A stretch of 64,000 nt of DNA from assembly GCA_025617375.2 (NCBI GenBank), contig JAMYGW020000001.1:310001-374000 (forward strand), read 5' to 3'. Source of the stretch: Acarospora socialis. Its lineage: Eukaryota > Ascomycota > Lecanoromycetes > Acarosporales > Acarosporaceae. The position numbers and the translations under genes were made by a program. The notes under the pieces were generated by a model. The model was given only the letters and a program-made list of their open reading frames with translations, had not been told where the DNA came from and did no database searches. Shown in pieces: positions 49,220-59,825 of the stretch (position 1 is its first letter; each line of letters opens with the position of its first letter).

Positions 49220-51056
49220 CTACTTTTTTGAGAGATTGTAAATAGAGCTAAAAAGTGAAATCTTGCTTTCAGTGCTGCGGGGATGCTGCGGAGGATGCTG
49301 CGGAGGATGCTGCGGAGGATACTGCGGAGGATACTGGAAGGGAGTGGGAGGCGGAGGGAAGAGCTGTTGGGCGTATGGAGACGTCGTATACCCATAGGTA
49401 TGTGACTGCCATGTTTTGCCTGCCTGATACTGTCGCCGTTGCCGTTGTTCCGCCCTTTCTTGACAGAGATACTCTCGATCCTCCTCTCCTACCTCGTCGC
49501 GCCGGCTTTGTTGAGCCCACTCTCTCTTGTCATCCTCGATCTGCTCTTAAATCTTCAACTCTTCGGCCTATCGTCTGAGTTCTTCAATCCCTGTTTGGAT
49601 CCGTTGGAGACCCGTCTATCGAGGCTGCGAAGGTTGGCCTCCACCCTTCTATTTGTGAACCCAGAAGGTGTAGAGCGACGTCGAAGGATTGGGGACTGAG
49701 GCCCCGCCACAGCTAATCGCTTTCACCCAACTGTCCTGTTGAGCGGCGGTTATGTTGTAATGCGTCTTTTCAGACGCAGAACCAACATAACAACAGTTCC
49801 CATGACTAGTACAGCTCTGGTCGTAGCACTGATAACAGTATTGGAATTGTTTTCTGAAATTTCCGGCTAGTTGAATCTTCTCGAGACAGATAGCGCCCTC
49901 CACCTGCCGTTGCTCAGTCCTGAATGACTGCTTTTTGGCTGGCATCGGCGGCGAAGACGACCCGAGCACCGAGGACTCTCGATCTCTGGCGCGCGCACCG
50001 TCATCGCGGCGGCTTTGCGTTTTCGGCCCTCCTCGGCCAACCCGATCTTTATCTTGACCTCATGGTCAGATCCACCCTCAATCGTGGGTGTAATTCGTGG
50101 ACCGTCTGGATTGACTGGTCGACCATCCCAATTTCTCGAACGCCGAAGTCTTCGAGATCATGATACCGGACGGTCTTTGAGGCTTTGACCGCCACAGTCC
50201 ACTTACTGAAGATGGAGTTTCTGCAGTTGACAAGGGCGTTGATGTCTGCCATCAGCGCATCCTCAGGAACTTCGAACTCAAACAAGTCGCTGTCCAGTTC
50301 GAAAGGTAAGGTCTTCCTTACCGCGTTCCCTTTGCTAACGAACTTATAGTGCACCCTGAGCGAGAAAGGTGCGGCCTCTTGCTGCGTCTGGATGAGGTCT
50401 TTGATCTTGTCTTCGATACCAGAGGTGGTTACGTCAGGAGCATCAGTCCTGATACCGGCAGAGATCTCTCGAAGCCATTTATAAAGAACAAGTGCCTTCG
50501 TCCTGTCCTTTGTCGCTAGTAAGTCTCAAGCGGTGATAATCTCTTCGCTATCTGGTTCCTAGTTGTCGTCTTGGTCACCGCTCTGCTCGGTCTTCTCGAT
50601 TTCTTCCTCTTCCTCCTCGTCTTGCGGTTTCCTGATGTCACTGTACGCTTAGATGCTTGCTTGAGTATAGGTTTCGGGTTGATTTGCCCGCGGTCTTCGC
50701 TGCCGTCTTCGTCGTCATCGGCACTGGCTTCGCCGCTCCCCATCGCCCTGCCGCTTTCTTTGCCGGTGCTTTTGCTGCTTTTGCCCCCTTCGCCGTTGGC
50801 GTTCGCGGCCGCTCACTGCTCCGAGACGCCGACTGTGGCTGCCGCCTCTGTGGACCGTCAGTCAGCAGTCGCTTCCTCAGGATCTCTTCCTTCAGCGTCA
50901 ACGAGTACGGCAAGTAAGCCGAGGCGCCGTTCTCGTCAATCGGGCGAGGACCTTTTGGAGGTCGTGAACAGCAAGTTCGGCGGCAGCGTCGGCGGCGTTT
51001 TGGGAATTCTGGGTTTTGTGGGCGCTTAGGGCTTTCTGGCTCTTTCTGGGAGCCAT
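49220..51056 (-). pseudogene. Decayed gene of unknown family, RIP-like damage
   Basis: A coding-like trail can be followed from MAPRKSQKALSAHKTQ (51056) through AYLPYSLTLKEEILRKRLL, Lys/Ala/Arg-rich linkers, APFSLRVHYKFVSKG, LPFELDSDLFEFEVPEDAL, ALVNCRNSIFSKWTVAVKAS, VRYHDLEDFGVREIGMVDQ, FQYCYQCYDQSCTSHGNCC and a C-terminal Pro-rich tail with PPQY/PPQH repeats. I do not recognise the family. The trail changes frame several times and meets stops where Gln codons are expected (CAG or CAA to TAG or TAA), which is what C-to-T mutation by RIP produces. RIP acts on repeated DNA, so this was probably once a multi-copy gene. A tandem 12-nt repeat encodes the tail. Confidence 0.55.
49274..49332. repeat. 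12-bp tandem repeat (GCTGCGGAGGAT units)
   Basis: Five near-identical units follow each other; the first lacks one base and the last begins ACT instead of GCT. On the minus strand they encode the repeated Pro-Pro-Gln-His/Tyr unit at the tail of the decayed gene. Confidence 0.85.
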
Positions 51057-52114
51057 TATGATGTTATGCAGCAGTATAGGTAAGTTCAATTGCTCTATAT
51101 AGAATGATATGGATGGCTAACTACTCTATTAATGATACTATATGATAGGAAGACCTAGGGGGCTCACGGGTGACAAAGAAAACGTGACTCCGACTCGCCA
51201 AGAACACCCGACACCCAAAATTCTACATTGAGTATAGAGCACCACATATAGGGAATCAGAACATGATACTTGACACTACCACTAATTGCAGCTATGAGAC
51301 GCACTCACATTTCTTCTGAAAAATCTTTTGATCTCTCTCTGTAAAGGAAGTATTTTGGACCATTTTCGCAATCGCTTTCTTTTTTGTCACCGGCGAAAGG
51401 GTGAGGAAACTGCTTTGCCAAGAAAATGTGGCTTAGTGCCAGAATCTATATGACGGCCTGATGTGCAAGCCAATGATGCAGAACCTCCCTGATCCTGGCG
51501 ATTGCAGCTGCTAGACCAGCTTCGCGCCAATGTAAGGATTTCAATCCTAGTTTGACCCAGAACAGTTCATATCGTTCTTCTATGGCTCCTCTTCATCTCT
51601 GCAAACCGCTGGTCCCTAGAGCAGCGCTGTATCGAGGCGGGCCCGGATTGCTTGCATGTGGTCAAGCCGAACTGTTCCTCAGTTCTCTGATTCCTGTGTT
51701 GGTTGCCTTTAAAGCAGCCTATTGAGCAGTGTCGAGAAGGGACTATCTTCAGCAACCTATGAGCATTCCCTAAACCATCTTTGAGACACGATGGTTGAGA
51801 TTGAGTCCCATCAGGCGTGATGTGGCAAAGTGCTATTGGGTTAGCACCCATCCATCTCCTCTTTCTTCACACCTTGCACGACCTTTCCGCGCCGTGGCCT
51901 ATCGCAGGAGTTGGGATGAATGACCAATCGAAAGGATAGAATAAGCGGTCGAGTATGACAGAGGGCAAGGCTTTAGGCATTCATATGCAATAACCCCGCA
52001 GGGCAACGATGCTGAAGCGCAGCCTCGTCAGACAACCCACACTTAAGAAGACCCACTTTCTGAGTGGGGAATCGACACCACAGGCAGAACTCTCGAACCG
52101 CGTGAGCCTCGACT
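51057..52114. other. Intergenic upstream of dioxygenase gene
   Basis: About 1.06 kb between the start of the decayed gene (minus) and the dioxygenase start (plus), so probably a divergent promoter region. A 94-codon minus ORF (51851-51567) has no recognised relatives. Confidence 0.5.
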
Positions 52115-53602
52115 ATGGCTGAGGTTATCGAGTACTATCCAACTAGCCTGCGTGCACAGTACCATCTCGATGCCCTTGTGACTGCCCAGAAATCTGTAGT
52201 CGGCATTGCGTCTGCCGATATTGGATGGGTCCCTGATGCCGACAAGTACGAAAAGAGAAGTAAAGCAAGGCAGGCAGCCGACGTTCTGGCCACCACCTTG
52301 CCTAAGGGCTGGCCGAAAGTCCTACATGGGCCGCTGGTCTGGAACGCGCATGATTTCGAAGATAACCAGCGACACATATATGAGCTATCGCCCTCAGATG
52401 TCACAGAAATCGAGACTGCGCTCTCAAGTGCCAAAGGTATCTATACCAACTCTGCTGCAAGCTTGCCTCTAATGTGTTTGATGATTAGCATCCTGCGAAA
52501 AGCTAGAAGACATCGCTCGAGCCAGCTTTCCTCTGCCTACACTGGGGGCGAAACTCGACGAATTTAGTCGCCAGGTGCACGAAGGTCGTGGCTTTGTTGT
52601 GTTGCGAGGTTTGCAACCTCAACTCTACTCTCGAGAAGACAATATCATTCTATACCTCGGCCTATCAGGTTTTGTTGGAGGCGAGCGGCGTGGCCGGCAA
52701 ACTCCAGATGGCGCCAAATTGAGTAATGCGCCCAAACTTCCCTGATTCCTACATCAAATACTCATCTGAACCACAGTGCATATCACGAATGTGAAATCTG
52801 CAGGCATCAATGTCGCGCAACCAGTGCCAGTCTATTCAAACGCGGCACAGGTATATTGGATCTCAAGGTCGTTTATGAGACATTGCTGACGTTGCAAGCC
52901 TTTCCATGCTGATGTGGTCTGTGATGTTCTTGCTCTCTATTATTTGCAGACAGCTCAGCACGGTGGGGAGATATTTCTTGCATCATCGTGGATGGTCTAC
53001 AATGAGCTTGCTGCGACGAGACCAGACATCATCCAAACCTTGGCTTCAAATGACTGGCCTCATGATACGTAAGCATGTTTGCTTCATCCATTGGCTTTGC
53101 TAACAGATTGGGCAGCCGTGGTTGCACGCCATCATTCTACAACCAAGCCCTACTCTTCAACCACGATGACAAAGTTATTTTAAACTTCTCCCGAAGAGTT
53201 TTGACGGGCGCACCGATGACTCCTAGATCCAAGGATATCCCTCCCTTGACCAAAGCACAAGCCGAAGCTCTTGACGCAGTGCATTTCTGTGCGTTGAAGC
53301 ACAGTGTCAAGCTTCATCCGCAGTCTGGAGACATGTTCTTCGTGAACAACCTTGCTATACTGCACAGTCGCTCCGCTTTTCAGGATGACCAGCAAAACAC
53401 ACGCTACGCGCTGAGATTGTGGCTCAATAATCCCGAGAGAGCTTGGCAAATTCCTCCAGGCTTGAGGTTGGAATGGGACAGAACGTTTGCTCCGCTGGAA
53501 GAGATCGTGGATCATTATGATATCGATCCTTTCGAGAACAAGGAGAAAGGGTATCAAATGGTGACCAGCGTAGCCAGTTCGTCGTCAAAATGCTTCGGAT
53601 GA
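52115..53602 (+). CDS. TauD/TfdA-like Fe(II)/2-oxoglutarate dioxygenase
   Basis: Five exons, 52115-52436, 52489-52722, 52777-52850, 52899-53068 and 53107-53602, give 431 aa. It belongs to the fungal TauD/TfdA-like oxygenases, with a non-haem iron and 2-oxoglutarate as co-substrate; the true substrate is unknown. The iron-binding HxD motif is PFHADVVCDV near residue 212, the distal His lies in NLAILHSRSAF near 353, and the 2-oxoglutarate Arg in RYALRLWLNN near 365, so it appears active. RGFVVLRGLQPQLYSRED and GEIFLASSWMVYNELA are family landmarks. All introns have GT-AG ends. It is convergent with the kinase-like gene, stops 92 bp apart. Confidence 0.88.
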
Positions 53603-53694
53603 CCTTGGTTATAGTACTAGCTATGCTGTTCTCATTATGTTTTTATAACTGGGCAAATTGGCGTTCTGAGATTGCGATCTGCTGACAACATGTT

Positions 53695-55458
53695 TCACAA
53701 GGACTTTCTTTCAAGCAATTCAAGCTCATACAATACCTCCGTCAATTTTGGCCGCCGCAGATAGTCAAGCTGTCCAATATCATCATCACTTGCCTCTTGC
53801 TTTTCATAGTTGACGCGGGCGTGGATGAAAGCTTCTGCCTTGCGCACCTCATTCTGCCAGAAGGACTTGATGGCAATCTTGGTCATCTCCAAAGTAGCTT
53901 TCTCTTCTCCGTTGATACCTGTCTTGCCCATCGGATATATGATTCCACCTCGGCGGCAGATTGTGAAATGCCCATCATTCCATTGCCTCGCACCAGCTGT
54001 GCATCTCTTAACCAAACGCTGTATGAAAGGTGGAGTGAAGCGGAATTCAGGAAACCTGTGGTGGGCTTCATGAGGAACTGCTCGGCCCAAGATGAGTTCA
54101 GGTTCTCCGATGCCTTCAAACAGACAGTACAAGGCCTTTCCCAAGAAGTACACCTGAGCAGCTTCCCTTTCCGCTGGTGTACTCACCAGCCAAGGGAAAT
54201 ACCAGCCCCATGGTGGATTGTCATAGATGGTTGGCGATGAACGGAGCGGGGTCGGATGGCCTCTCAAGGAAAGAAACTCCTCCAAGATGCTGGAATACCT
54301 TTTGCGCGTTTCATCATCCAGTGATTTGGATCGATCAAAGTCCTTATACCCCAGTTCCGCAAGCCATTCCATATAATAGATCTCTGGGGGTACCCAGTTG
54401 TAGAGATTGCGACTCTGTTCGAGGTCAATCAATACAGCCGTTTCTGAGCCATCGTCTTTGGCGTCTAAGACGACATTGTCCATCCTGAAATCTGAGTAGA
54501 ACTGTCCAGCCGAGAGGAAGTGCAAGAACGCTGATGTAAGCTCTTTGGCCCACCTTATCTGTTGCTGCATCGTCAGAAGGTTGGTAAGCCGTCTTTCGGG
54601 AAGGAGTTTGAACAGTGTTCCAAGTTCATAGTATTTCATGAGAAACCCACAGACACGAGACTCCTTTTGTCCAGGAAGCCTCGTAGTGACAAGGTACTTG
54701 GGTTGCTCTGCTACAGAGGGATGCGTTGGCAGAGTGAGGAAGACCTTCACTTCGTGGTATATCTCGACCATAGATCCGGTTTGCGACTTGAATACCAGTG
54801 TTTGATCGCCGTCAACATGGTGAAGCTTGACTAGACATACATCTTGCCCAAGTTGCTTCTCCCATTCAAGCTCTTGATAGTCAATGCTTGGCGGAAGCTC
54901 GAGATCTTCGTGCTCCCATAGTTCCTTAAGTGCGTCAACAGATAGCATACGTCTCCACAGCTCAACGTTAGGCTCGAATGCAATTCTCATACGGGGTATA
55001 TCAGCCTCAATATTTGAGATGATTATTCGCGACCCAAAGGGCAGATCACGGTAATTCTCTCTGAAGTCGGGAATGCTGGAAGACCAATGTTGCAGTGCCC
55101 TTTGCAGGTGTTCCGAGATACCAAGGCTCTGTACTCCCTGCCCTACCATACAAGCACTTTCCCTTGCACTAAGGACACTCCATACATCGGGCGACCAGTC
55201 CCTTTGGTCCGGGATCTCGACATCAATGCGAGACGGAGGTAGAGGCGAGAGAAACTGCGGAAAGGCGTTATACTCGACGCCGAATGTGGCACCGTCAATA
55301 CGCCAGTCATGACCTTTACTGAATGTGTCTAAGCCAAACCTCGCATGGTAAGATAGGCCTTCATCCTTATACTCAGCATAGCCGTGTGTATCTGGAAAGT
55401 CGATGAATCCAGCGGTGCAGAACAAGAAGTTGGGTGCGAGGTTATCTGAGATGTTCAT
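53695..55458 (-). CDS. Protein kinase-like fold protein of fungal accessory family
   Basis: An uninterrupted single-exon ORF of 587 aa. The N-terminal 180 residues have no recognised domain. From about residue 205 a kinase-like fold can be traced: QDVCLVKLHHVDGDQTLVFK (beta strands with a candidate ATP-site Lys), CGFLMKYYELGTLFKLLPE (hinge-like), a catalytic loop FYSDFRMDNVVLD near 318-330, and VLIDLEQSRN near 340 in the place of DFG. The usual HRD is replaced by YSD, but the catalytic Asp, the Asn and the metal-binding Asp are kept, as in choline/aminoglycoside-kinase-like proteins of filamentous fungi. Substrate unknown. The intact frame beside two broken genes suggests continuing use. Its start lies 132 bp from a transposon end. 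Confidence 0.6.
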   Translation of the reverse strand: MNISDNLAPNFLFCTAGFIDFPDTHGYAEYKDEGLSYHARFGLDTFSKGHDWRIDGATFGVEYNAFPQFLSPLPPSRIDVEIPDQRDWSPDVWSVLSARESACMVGQGVQSLGISEHLQRALQHWSSSIPDFRENYRDLPFGSRIIISNIEADIPRMRIAFEPNVELWRRMLSVDALKELWEHEDLELPPSIDYQELEWEKQLGQDVCLVKLHHVDGDQTLVFKSQTGSMVEIYHEVKVFLTLPTHPSVAEQPKYLVTTRLPGQKESRVCGFLMKYYELGTLFKLLPERRLTNLLTMQQQIRWAKELTSAFLHFLSAGQFYSDFRMDNVVLDAKDDGSETAVLIDLEQSRNLYNWVPPEIYYMEWLAELGYKDFDRSKSLDDETRKRYSSILEEFLSLRGHPTPLRSSPTIYDNPPWGWYFPWLVSTPAEREAAQVYFLGKALYCLFEGIGEPELILGRAVPHEAHHRFPEFRFTPPFIQRLVKRCTAGARQWNDGHFTICRRGGIIYPMGKTGINGEEKATLEMTKIAIKSFWQNEVRKAEAFIHARVNYEKQEASDDDIGQLDYLRRPKLTEVLYELELLERKSL

Positions 55459-55590
55459 ACCGCCGGTGTGTAAGTAGAATCTTGTGTTGAAGACTTTGCG
55501 AGCTTGAGCACGGTGTCCGGCTTTTGACTTTGGGCATTTCCTCCAGGCCCTTGCTGTTCCGACTTTTTAGCGCCTTTTGTGCATAAGGTA

Positions 55591-56888
55591 CAGTGGGGTC
55601 CAAAAGTAATAGACAAGACACATAATTTCACATAGAACATCATCCTTTCCTCCATACTCTATTCATTCTCAGTCATGTCACATTCTTCATGTTGAGATCT
55701 CAGATTTCAAACTCAAATCAAAAGAAGTTGATTCTTTATGAATAAAATCATATATGTGAACAGACTGCAAAGAACAAGAAGATAGCTCAATTGACTAGAA
55801 AATATGAATGTAATTGAAAAACAATTAAGACAACAATCAAGAACAAAAACACACATTCTGAAAATAAATCACTGTTTTATTCAGATCATTCAAAAACTAC
55901 AATTAAGCATCAAAATCATCAATTTATTCAATTTGCAAAGCAGAATTCTTGTTGATTATTGAAAATTATATCAGACAATATAAGAACAGCATGCTCAAAA
56001 TTGACAGTTTAACAATATTTTGTTGATACAAATATAAAAAAATAAAGAATGATTAATCATTCTTATCTTAATGAAGACACAGCAACTGCATAATTGATTT
56101 GAGTTCTTACACATCAAAATCAAATGCTGAAACAGTGAAAAAAAATAATATAAAATAATAAATATTCAATGATTAAAAGATTAGAACAAAAGCAGAAATG
56201 AGTTTTCTGCATTTTAGAGAAGAAATGAAAGCTTTAAGTTGTATACTCAATTTAAAAGTTTGAAAAAATTTCTGTAATAATTTAAAATATTTTTGGTGCA
56301 GAAAGATTTTCTTTTTTAATAATTATAAATAATAATTCTGAGTCTGAAAGAGAAGAGATGTCAATTAAAATTTATGTGACTGTTTTGAACAAAAATCTGT
56401 CAATAATTTTAAATATTGACTCTCTTTTCATGCAGAACAATGTCTTCATTCATAATGTTAATAAGATCAAGAAATAATGTAAAAATAATAATGTTGACAT
56501 TTTTAATTGATCTTCTTACTCATTCAATCTAAATTTTATCAAACATCTCTGATTTTTTCTTAAAGAAAATGTCAACATGAAGATTTCAGAGTTAATGTTT
56601 ATGCATAAATTTATTAATAAGATAAACTGAATAAAAAACTATATCACAGAACAAAATGAATGCTCTTATAGAGAGTAGGTTCTGTAGAATTCAGATAGTT
56701 ATTGATGTTAATGAGTGATATATTAAGTATTAAGACTTCAAATTTGAATGTTTAATAGCTTTATATATATACTAATCTATTCTAAAATATGAAACTTCAA
56801 TGACATGTGAATAAAAAGTTATTTATAAAGATGGTGGTTGACAAAATTGTTGTTTATGTGTCTTGCCTATTACTTTTGGACCCCACTG
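55591..56888. mobile_element. RIP-eroded Tc1/mariner-type DNA transposon
   Basis: Two 35-bp terminal inverted repeats (55591-55625 and 56854-56888) start CAGTGGGGTCCAAAAGTAAT and differ at one position. They are flanked by TA on both sides, the target duplication of the Tc1/mariner superfamily. The length of 1298 bp suits a full element with one transposase gene, but the inside is extremely AT-rich, full of stops, and has no recognisable ORF. The end sequence and TA sites are seen directly; RIP as the cause and an autonomous ancestor are inferences. The flanking DNA returns sharply to normal base composition at both ends. Confidence 0.88.
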
Positions 56889-57388
56889 TACAGTATTCCC
56901 ATCTTAGTAAAGTCACGGGAAGCTGCCTTGTGTTTCACATGTCGGTTCACCGCCTCTGCCGCTCGCTAACTTAAGGTAAAGGCTGCGAAGTACTCATCTC
57001 CGACAAGGCTACTGGGTACCCCCTCTCGGTCAAGGCTAATGTCATCCGACATAACTAAGGTAAGGTGTTGCCCTCCGACAATATAGCGTCCTATCCAGCT
57101 CTGAGTAAGGTATAGCCTTCAAATCGGCACCTATGCTGCGAAATGCTGGACAGTCTACGGAGTACTGACGATCCGATCTGAGACTGACCAATGAATTGAC
57201 CTTAATGTCAGCTCGGCTGGCTATATGTTAACAAGGCCGCCAGCTCTATAAAACTCATACCTGCATACTTGTATATGAGTCCTTAAGCTTTCAGAGTCGA
57301 AACTATTGAAACCCCTAAACAAGACCTGCTTGGCAGACTATTAGCGGAAGTGTTCCAAGACCCACCTTTCAAGATCGGCAGCAGCGAC
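56889..57388. other. Intergenic, promoter side of Zn2Cys6 gene
   Basis: These 500 bp lie between the transposon end and the first Met of the Zn2Cys6 gene. Short runs of TAAGGTAAGG occur near 57,055. No ORF or RNA gene recognised. Confidence 0.5.
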
Positions 57389-59825
57389 ATGTCTTTAGCC
57401 TCAGACGTAGGCGAGACTCCTACGACGAGTAGTCGATGCGGTGGCAATCGAGTATGGACCACAGAGCAGCTCATGCTACTTGCCAATACATCACAAGCCA
57501 TTGATGTGCCGTTATGGAAACTGCTGCGCTTTGCAGAAGAGACACGGCCTGCGGCTTCTGAAGCAGTAGATCGAGAGGAGCTTATACAGCCAACGAACAG
57601 CCCTCAAGCGAGTGCTGAGCCTCCTACATGGCAGCTCATGGATAATGTAGAGACGCAATTTGAGGAAGCCTTTCATGAACCTAGAAACCCAATGCAAGAA
57701 GATCCTGGTGAGATGAATGACTCGGGCGAGGAGTTGCACAGACTCACAATTGACTTTTATATGGCTAGAGCAGGTAGAGACATCGATTCAAAACGAAGAC
57801 ACAATAGATTCGGCTCTCATTGACAATCCGAATACGGCCGCTGAAGCGCAAAGCCGACCAGCTGTGGATACCGCTATCTCGACTGCCGAAGGCCCCCAGG
57901 AAGCGATAGACTCTTCCATAATAGGCTTTGGATCGAGCCGGACTTCTGAACCCATATTCTGGCCAACTACCACAGGTTTGGCAAACGAAAACCTAGCCCT
58001 AGATTCAACACTATCTAACGTCGTCGATTATTCTCTTACATACCCTTCGAATTTCTGTACGTCGATGTCAAGCCAGGTTTCATCAAGCGGTATGGATGCC
58101 AGGATGCCCCAAGAGGCGCCTGAGCTCGATCTGGCGGATAACATGCCGACAGCGCCATTTAACGGCGGGTCGATTGCAGGGCAGTATAGATTTCAAGGAA
58201 TTGAGGATACACAAGGATCGAACATTGCAGATCAGCGCCGGACTCTGATTGCAGCAAAAGGGCCAGCAGTCTCTGAAACTGCGAATGTTGGTTTCTCAGC
58301 AACGGATGACATGCCCGAACCTACCCAAGATGCCGACCATGCAGCTTCTGCGCAGCACAAACGCCACTGGCAGCACGTGAGCAGACTGAATGGCCCCACC
58401 AGAAAGCGTATTAAAGTAGGGAGAGGAGAGCTCAAATGCATGAAATGCGCCATTGAGCAAAAGCGTGTAAGTCGGTATTAGACTCTGTGAGATGGTACTC
58501 ACGCGAAACAGTGTCTTCCCACGCTTGATGGTCCATGTGAACGCTGTGCGGGTTTTAAATCTTTCACACCTGAATGTGTCTATACAAAAATTATTGAGAT
58601 CGAATTGTTTCGTGTTGCCACTCCAGAGTTCCTCCTGATCCCTGAACTAGGGATCGACCATGAAATCATAAGCCGGGCGCAGGAAAGGAATAGCAGATTG
58701 TTCAAAACCATCAGCATCACTCAGGGGCTAGGTTCGGTTCTCACACTTGAAGTTCAAAGATTTGATGCTTCCAGAATTGATCTCGCAGAATTGCCCGAGA
58801 GGCAGCGAAATCTCTATAGCGTTCCTTTCGCACTCCGAGATCTTGAAGCAAGCAAAAAGACCATGCAGAAATTCGTTTATCAAAGCGTGGCGCCGTACCT
58901 AAAAGTCAAGCTGACAGGTAGTGACCAGATATCGCGGTCATTCTTTGGGCTATTGGTTCAGCTAGCCCAACACAAATCTGTATTTTGAAACCTGGAAGGA
59001 ATCACCCAAGAGTACTGACGTAATGCAGGTTCATTCCAGCTTCCTTCAGAAGGTACTATGCCTCTGGACAGCTGCCCGAATGATGGAAGGCGGATGGCAT
59101 TTCTGCGGCTCAGAGACCCTGGGTCTCCCTTGCGACAGCAAAGGGATGATCGAGATTGTCGAGGCGCCGTTCGTTGATTACCAATTTGCAGGAATTATGA
59201 GAGACTTCATACTTGCTCCCCTGCGCGAGAAGGTGCTGCAAGAACTCCAGAGCTTGATATACCACAAGCATCGCAAGTTGAACTGGCTCTGGGTAACCTT
59301 AGTGAGCTTTGTGCTGCTCAACACATATGGGCATTTCATACAGCAACAAAAAGATGTTGCTGAGGAATGGGGCCTTCAAGTATTCAGCATCCTGACCTTT
59401 TTATTTCTAACGCTAACTGTCTTTCTAGACGCGCTATCCCTCCATGAGAGCCGTCCTTGGGATTCACCATGGTGCCAAAGTGCTCCTCAAGCATTACCAC
59501 AATGCCATCAAGGGCCAAAAGGTGTTCGATAGTTTGATCGATTCACCTGAGACAGCTAAGAGGGATCTCGAACGGGCCGGGGTTGAGCCCCATCAGATCC
59601 GGGCCCTAACGCGATTGGCGCCAATGATTCGCGAAAAAGGTCAGTCCTGTCAGTTGGCCATTATCTGCTTTCTGACCTAAATGCTGACCTTTTTGTATAA
59701 AAGTCCCCGCCTGGGCTGATCTTGTGAACACCGAGGAATACGGCAAGGAGCATTGGTTCACGGGCCAGCTTTTCCTGCGCGACTGGAGTGAGCCGAACAC
59801 CATTGAACATATGCCTCTAGCTTAG
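57389..59825 (+). CDS. Zn2Cys6 fungal-type transcription regulator
   Basis: Six exons, 57389-57707, 57769-58466, 58512-58979, 59029-59379, 59429-59639 and 59704-59825, give 722 aa. The cluster is formed only after the second intron is removed: CMKCAIEQKR joined to CLPTLDGPCERC and ending TPEC gives CX2CX6CX7CX2CX9C near residues 330-362. An acidic Ser/Pro-rich N-terminus of about 330 residues comes before it, whereas most family members carry the cluster near the start. A basic stretch (TRKRIKVGRGELK) just precedes the first Cys. The C-terminal part is helical (FLQKVLCLWTAARMMEGGW and others) without a recognised fungal-specific TF domain. The Met at 57389 was preferred to an upstream GTG frame extension. 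Target genes are unknown. Confidence 0.8.

Noticed and set aside
49274-49332. Short tandem repeats as a CRISPR array
   Set aside because: Contiguous 12-bp units without spacers, in a eukaryotic coding-like tail.
55591-56888. LTR retroelement for the AT-rich block
   Set aside because: The ends are inverted, not direct, repeats, start with CAGTG and are flanked by TA, which fits Tc1/mariner instead.
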